Source: Bifidobacterium breve (lineage in GTDB: Bacteria; Actinomycetota; Actinomycetes; S36-B12). From it: a stretch of DNA of 16,008 nt. The notes below the pieces were generated by a model. It saw nothing but the letters and a program-made list of their open reading frames with translations, was not told the origin of the DNA and made no database searches. The position numbers were made by a program, and so were the translations under genes. Below, piece by piece: positions 14,745 to 16,008 of the stretch (positions are counted from its first letter, which is position 1; each line of letters starts with the position of its first letter). The DNA is taken from NCBI GenBank assembly GCA_945870085.1, contig CAMBQX010000020.1:1-16008 (forward strand), given 5' to 3'.

Positions 14745-15773
14745 GTGGCTGAGCTTTTCTATGATGACGATGCCGATCTGTCAATCATCCAAAATCGGGT
14801 GGTGGCTGTACTCGGCTACGGCAGCCAGGGCCACGCTCACGCCATGTCCCTCCGCGACTCGGGCGTCGATGTTCGAGTTGGCCTGCGCGACGGTTCGAAG
14901 ACTCGAGCAAGAGCTGAAGAAGCCGGCCTACGGGTTGTTGACCCAGCGGCGGCTGCCGCCGAGGCTGATGTCATCATGATCTTGGCCCCTGACCCGGTTC
15001 AAAAAAAGTTGTATCTGGAAGCAATTGAGCCCAACCTGCAAGAAGGCGACGCCCTTTTCTTTGCCCACGGGTTCAACATCCGCTTCGGGTTTGTCACACC
15101 GCCGGCATTCGTTGATGTCTGCATGGTGGCCCCCAAGGGCCCCGGCCACCTGGTGCGCCGTGAGTATGTTGCCGGTCGCGGGGTTCCCGCGATCGTTGCC
15201 GTCGAGCAAGACTTCACCGGCGGCGCCTGGCCGCTCACCTTGTCCTATGCCAAGGCCATCGGCGCCCTTCGGGCCGGCGGCATCAAAACAACATTTACCG
15301 AGGAGTGCGAAACCGACCTATTCGGCGAGCAGTCGGTGCTGTGCGGGGGCGCCTCCCAATTGGTGATGTATGGATTTGAAACCCTCGTCGAGGCTGGTTA
15401 TCAGCCCGAGGTTGCCTACTTTGAATGCCTTCATGAGTTGAAGTTGATCGTTGACCTCATGTACGAAGGTGGTATCGCGAAGCAGCGCTGGAGTGTCTCA
15501 GACACCGCTGAGTACGGTGACTATGTGTCCGGGCCGCGGGTTATTGATCCTCGGGTCAAGGAGAACATGAAGGCGGTGCTAGCAGATATCCAAAATGGCA
15601 CTTTTGCGCAGCGTTTCATGGACGACCAAGAAGCCGGTGGGCCCGAGTTCAAGGCGCTGCGAGCCAAAGGAGAAGCCCATTCAATCGAAGCGGTTGGCCG
15701 CGAACTTCGTGGGTTGATGAGCTGGGTTGATAACAAGGGTGATGACTACGTCGAGGGCACCGCGGCTCGCTAG
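14745..15773 (+). CDS. ilvC: Ketol-acid reductoisomerase IlvC (class I)
   Basis: Mg2+- and NADPH-dependent alkyl migration and reduction of acetolactate or acetohydroxybutyrate to the dihydroxy acids used by IlvD. The product is 342 aa, the short class I form. The Rossmann motif GYGSQGHAHA is at 24-33. The following loop GLRDGSKTR (46-54), with Arg48 and Ser51, is the NADPH-type loop. Also present are AHG with catalytic His108, APKGPGHLVRREY with Lys131, the metal ligands Asp191 and Glu195 in ETDLFGEQ, and Glu227 and Glu231 in ECLHELKLIVDLMYEGGI. The GTG start has a strong Shine-Dalgarno site. It lies 69 nt after ilvN, within which a possible extra promoter element is seen. No terminator is visible in the 34 nt before serA. 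Confidence 0.97.
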   Translation: MAELFYDDDADLSIIQNRVVAVLGYGSQGHAHAMSLRDSGVDVRVGLRDGSKTRARAEEAGLRVVDPAAAAAEADVIMILAPDPVQKKLYLEAIEPNLQEGDALFFAHGFNIRFGFVTPPAFVDVCMVAPKGPGHLVRREYVAGRGVPAIVAVEQDFTGGAWPLTLSYAKAIGALRAGGIKTTFTEECETDLFGEQSVLCGGASQLVMYGFETLVEAGYQPEVAYFECLHELKLIVDLMYEGGIAKQRWSVSDTAEYGDYVSGPRVIDPRVKENMKAVLADIQNGTFAQRFMDDQEAGGPEFKALRAKGEAHSIEAVGRELRGLMSWVDNKGDDYVEGTAAR

Positions 15774-15795
15774 GCGCTCCCAAATCAACCACCGA

Positions 15796-15801
15796 TAGAA
15801 T
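15796..15801 (+). promoter_or_regulatory. Candidate -10 box for a leaderless serA transcript
   Basis: TAGAAT is close to the TATAAT consensus and ends exactly six nt before GTG 15808, so the predicted +1 is the G of the start codon. No good -35 is seen, and no Shine-Dalgarno site with normal spacing precedes the gene, which favours leaderless initiation. Confidence 0.5.
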
Positions 15802-15807
15802 CCGCAG

Positions 15808-16008
15808 GTGACCAGACCTCGCGTTCTAATTGCCGAAGAACTCTCACCCGCGACCGTAGAAGCACTTGGCCCAGATTTTGAGATCATCAATTGCGATGGT
15901 TCGGATCGGGTAGCCCTGTTGGCCGCCATCGTTGATGTCGATGCCATTTTGGTGCGCTCGGCCACCATGGTCGACGCTGAGGCCATCGCTGCGGCGCCGA
16001 AATTGAAG
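15808..16008 (+). CDS. serA: D-3-phosphoglycerate dehydrogenase, N-terminal part (3' end outside window)
   Basis: First enzyme of serine synthesis from 3-phosphoglycerate. Only the first 67 codons are in the window. They match the N-terminal half of the substrate domain as known in actinobacterial SerA: RPRVLIAEELSPATVEAL (3-20), then DAILVRSATMVDAEAI and AAAPKLK at the window edge, immediately before the expected ARAGVGLDN region. The catalytic and regulatory domains are not visible, so a related 2-hydroxyacid dehydrogenase cannot be strictly excluded. The position directly after ilvC matches the ilvBNC-serA neighbourhood of other actinobacteria. GTG 15808 is the likely start, with an in-register -10 box. 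Confidence 0.88.
   Translation, partial: MTRPRVLIAEELSPATVEALGPDFEIINCDGSDRVALLAAIVDVDAILVRSATMVDAEAIAAAPKLK

Noticed and set aside
1..16008. Mobile element, CRISPR array, defence or biosynthetic island, tRNA or rRNA
   Set aside because: No transposase, integrase, spaced repeats, flanking repeats or RNA-gene signatures were seen; all genes are core metabolism or translation genes in conserved actinobacterial order.

Overview
The window is a dense, one-direction stretch of ordinary chromosome from an actinobacterium. All 14 full or partial protein genes and the one leader peptide are on the + strand. Gene content and order match, from memory, the Mycobacterium tuberculosis region running from etfA through cysteine desulfurase, mnmA, an Rv3015c-like protein, ligA, gatCAB and ilvBNC to serA. 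Base composition is moderately GC-rich, with frequent GTG starts, one TTG start and several overlapping stop/start codons. TGA is used as a stop, so the code is standard. A free-living, perhaps aquatic, actinobacterium is my guess; the sequence does not settle the family.

Left part (1-10455): the 3' end of etfA is followed by a compact run of eight genes: cysteine desulfurase, mnmA, a MetE-C-like protein of unknown substrate, ligA, gatC, gatA, gatB and a D-2-hydroxyacid dehydrogenase. Gaps are at most 16 nt and many genes overlap (ATGA, TAGTG, GTGA), so this is very likely one translationally coupled operon. The first two genes form a sulfur-relay pair for 2-thiouridine in tRNA. GatCAB is the complete tRNA-dependent amidotransferase. 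LigA is the NAD+-dependent replicative ligase.

Right part (10456-16008): the branched-chain amino acid block ilvD - ilvB - ilvN - ilvC, then the start of serA. IlvBN makes acetolactate or acetohydroxybutyrate, IlvC isomerises and reduces it, and IlvD dehydrates the product to the 2-keto acids of valine and isoleucine.

The most informative non-coding stretch is 12188-12396, between ilvD and ilvB. It reads as a complete ribosome-mediated attenuator: a good sigma70-like promoter (GTGACA-N17-TAACGT); a 12-codon leader peptide starting at or next to the predicted +1 and carrying consecutive Leu-Val-Val-Ile codons; a GC-rich hairpin; a hand-found antiterminator pairing; and a strong stem-loop ending in TTTTT. 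ilvD and serA each have a TANNNT box six bases before their start codon, which suggests leaderless transcripts.

I see no mobile element, CRISPR array, tRNA, rRNA or defence system, and no wholly new system. No stretch over 300 nt lacks a gene.
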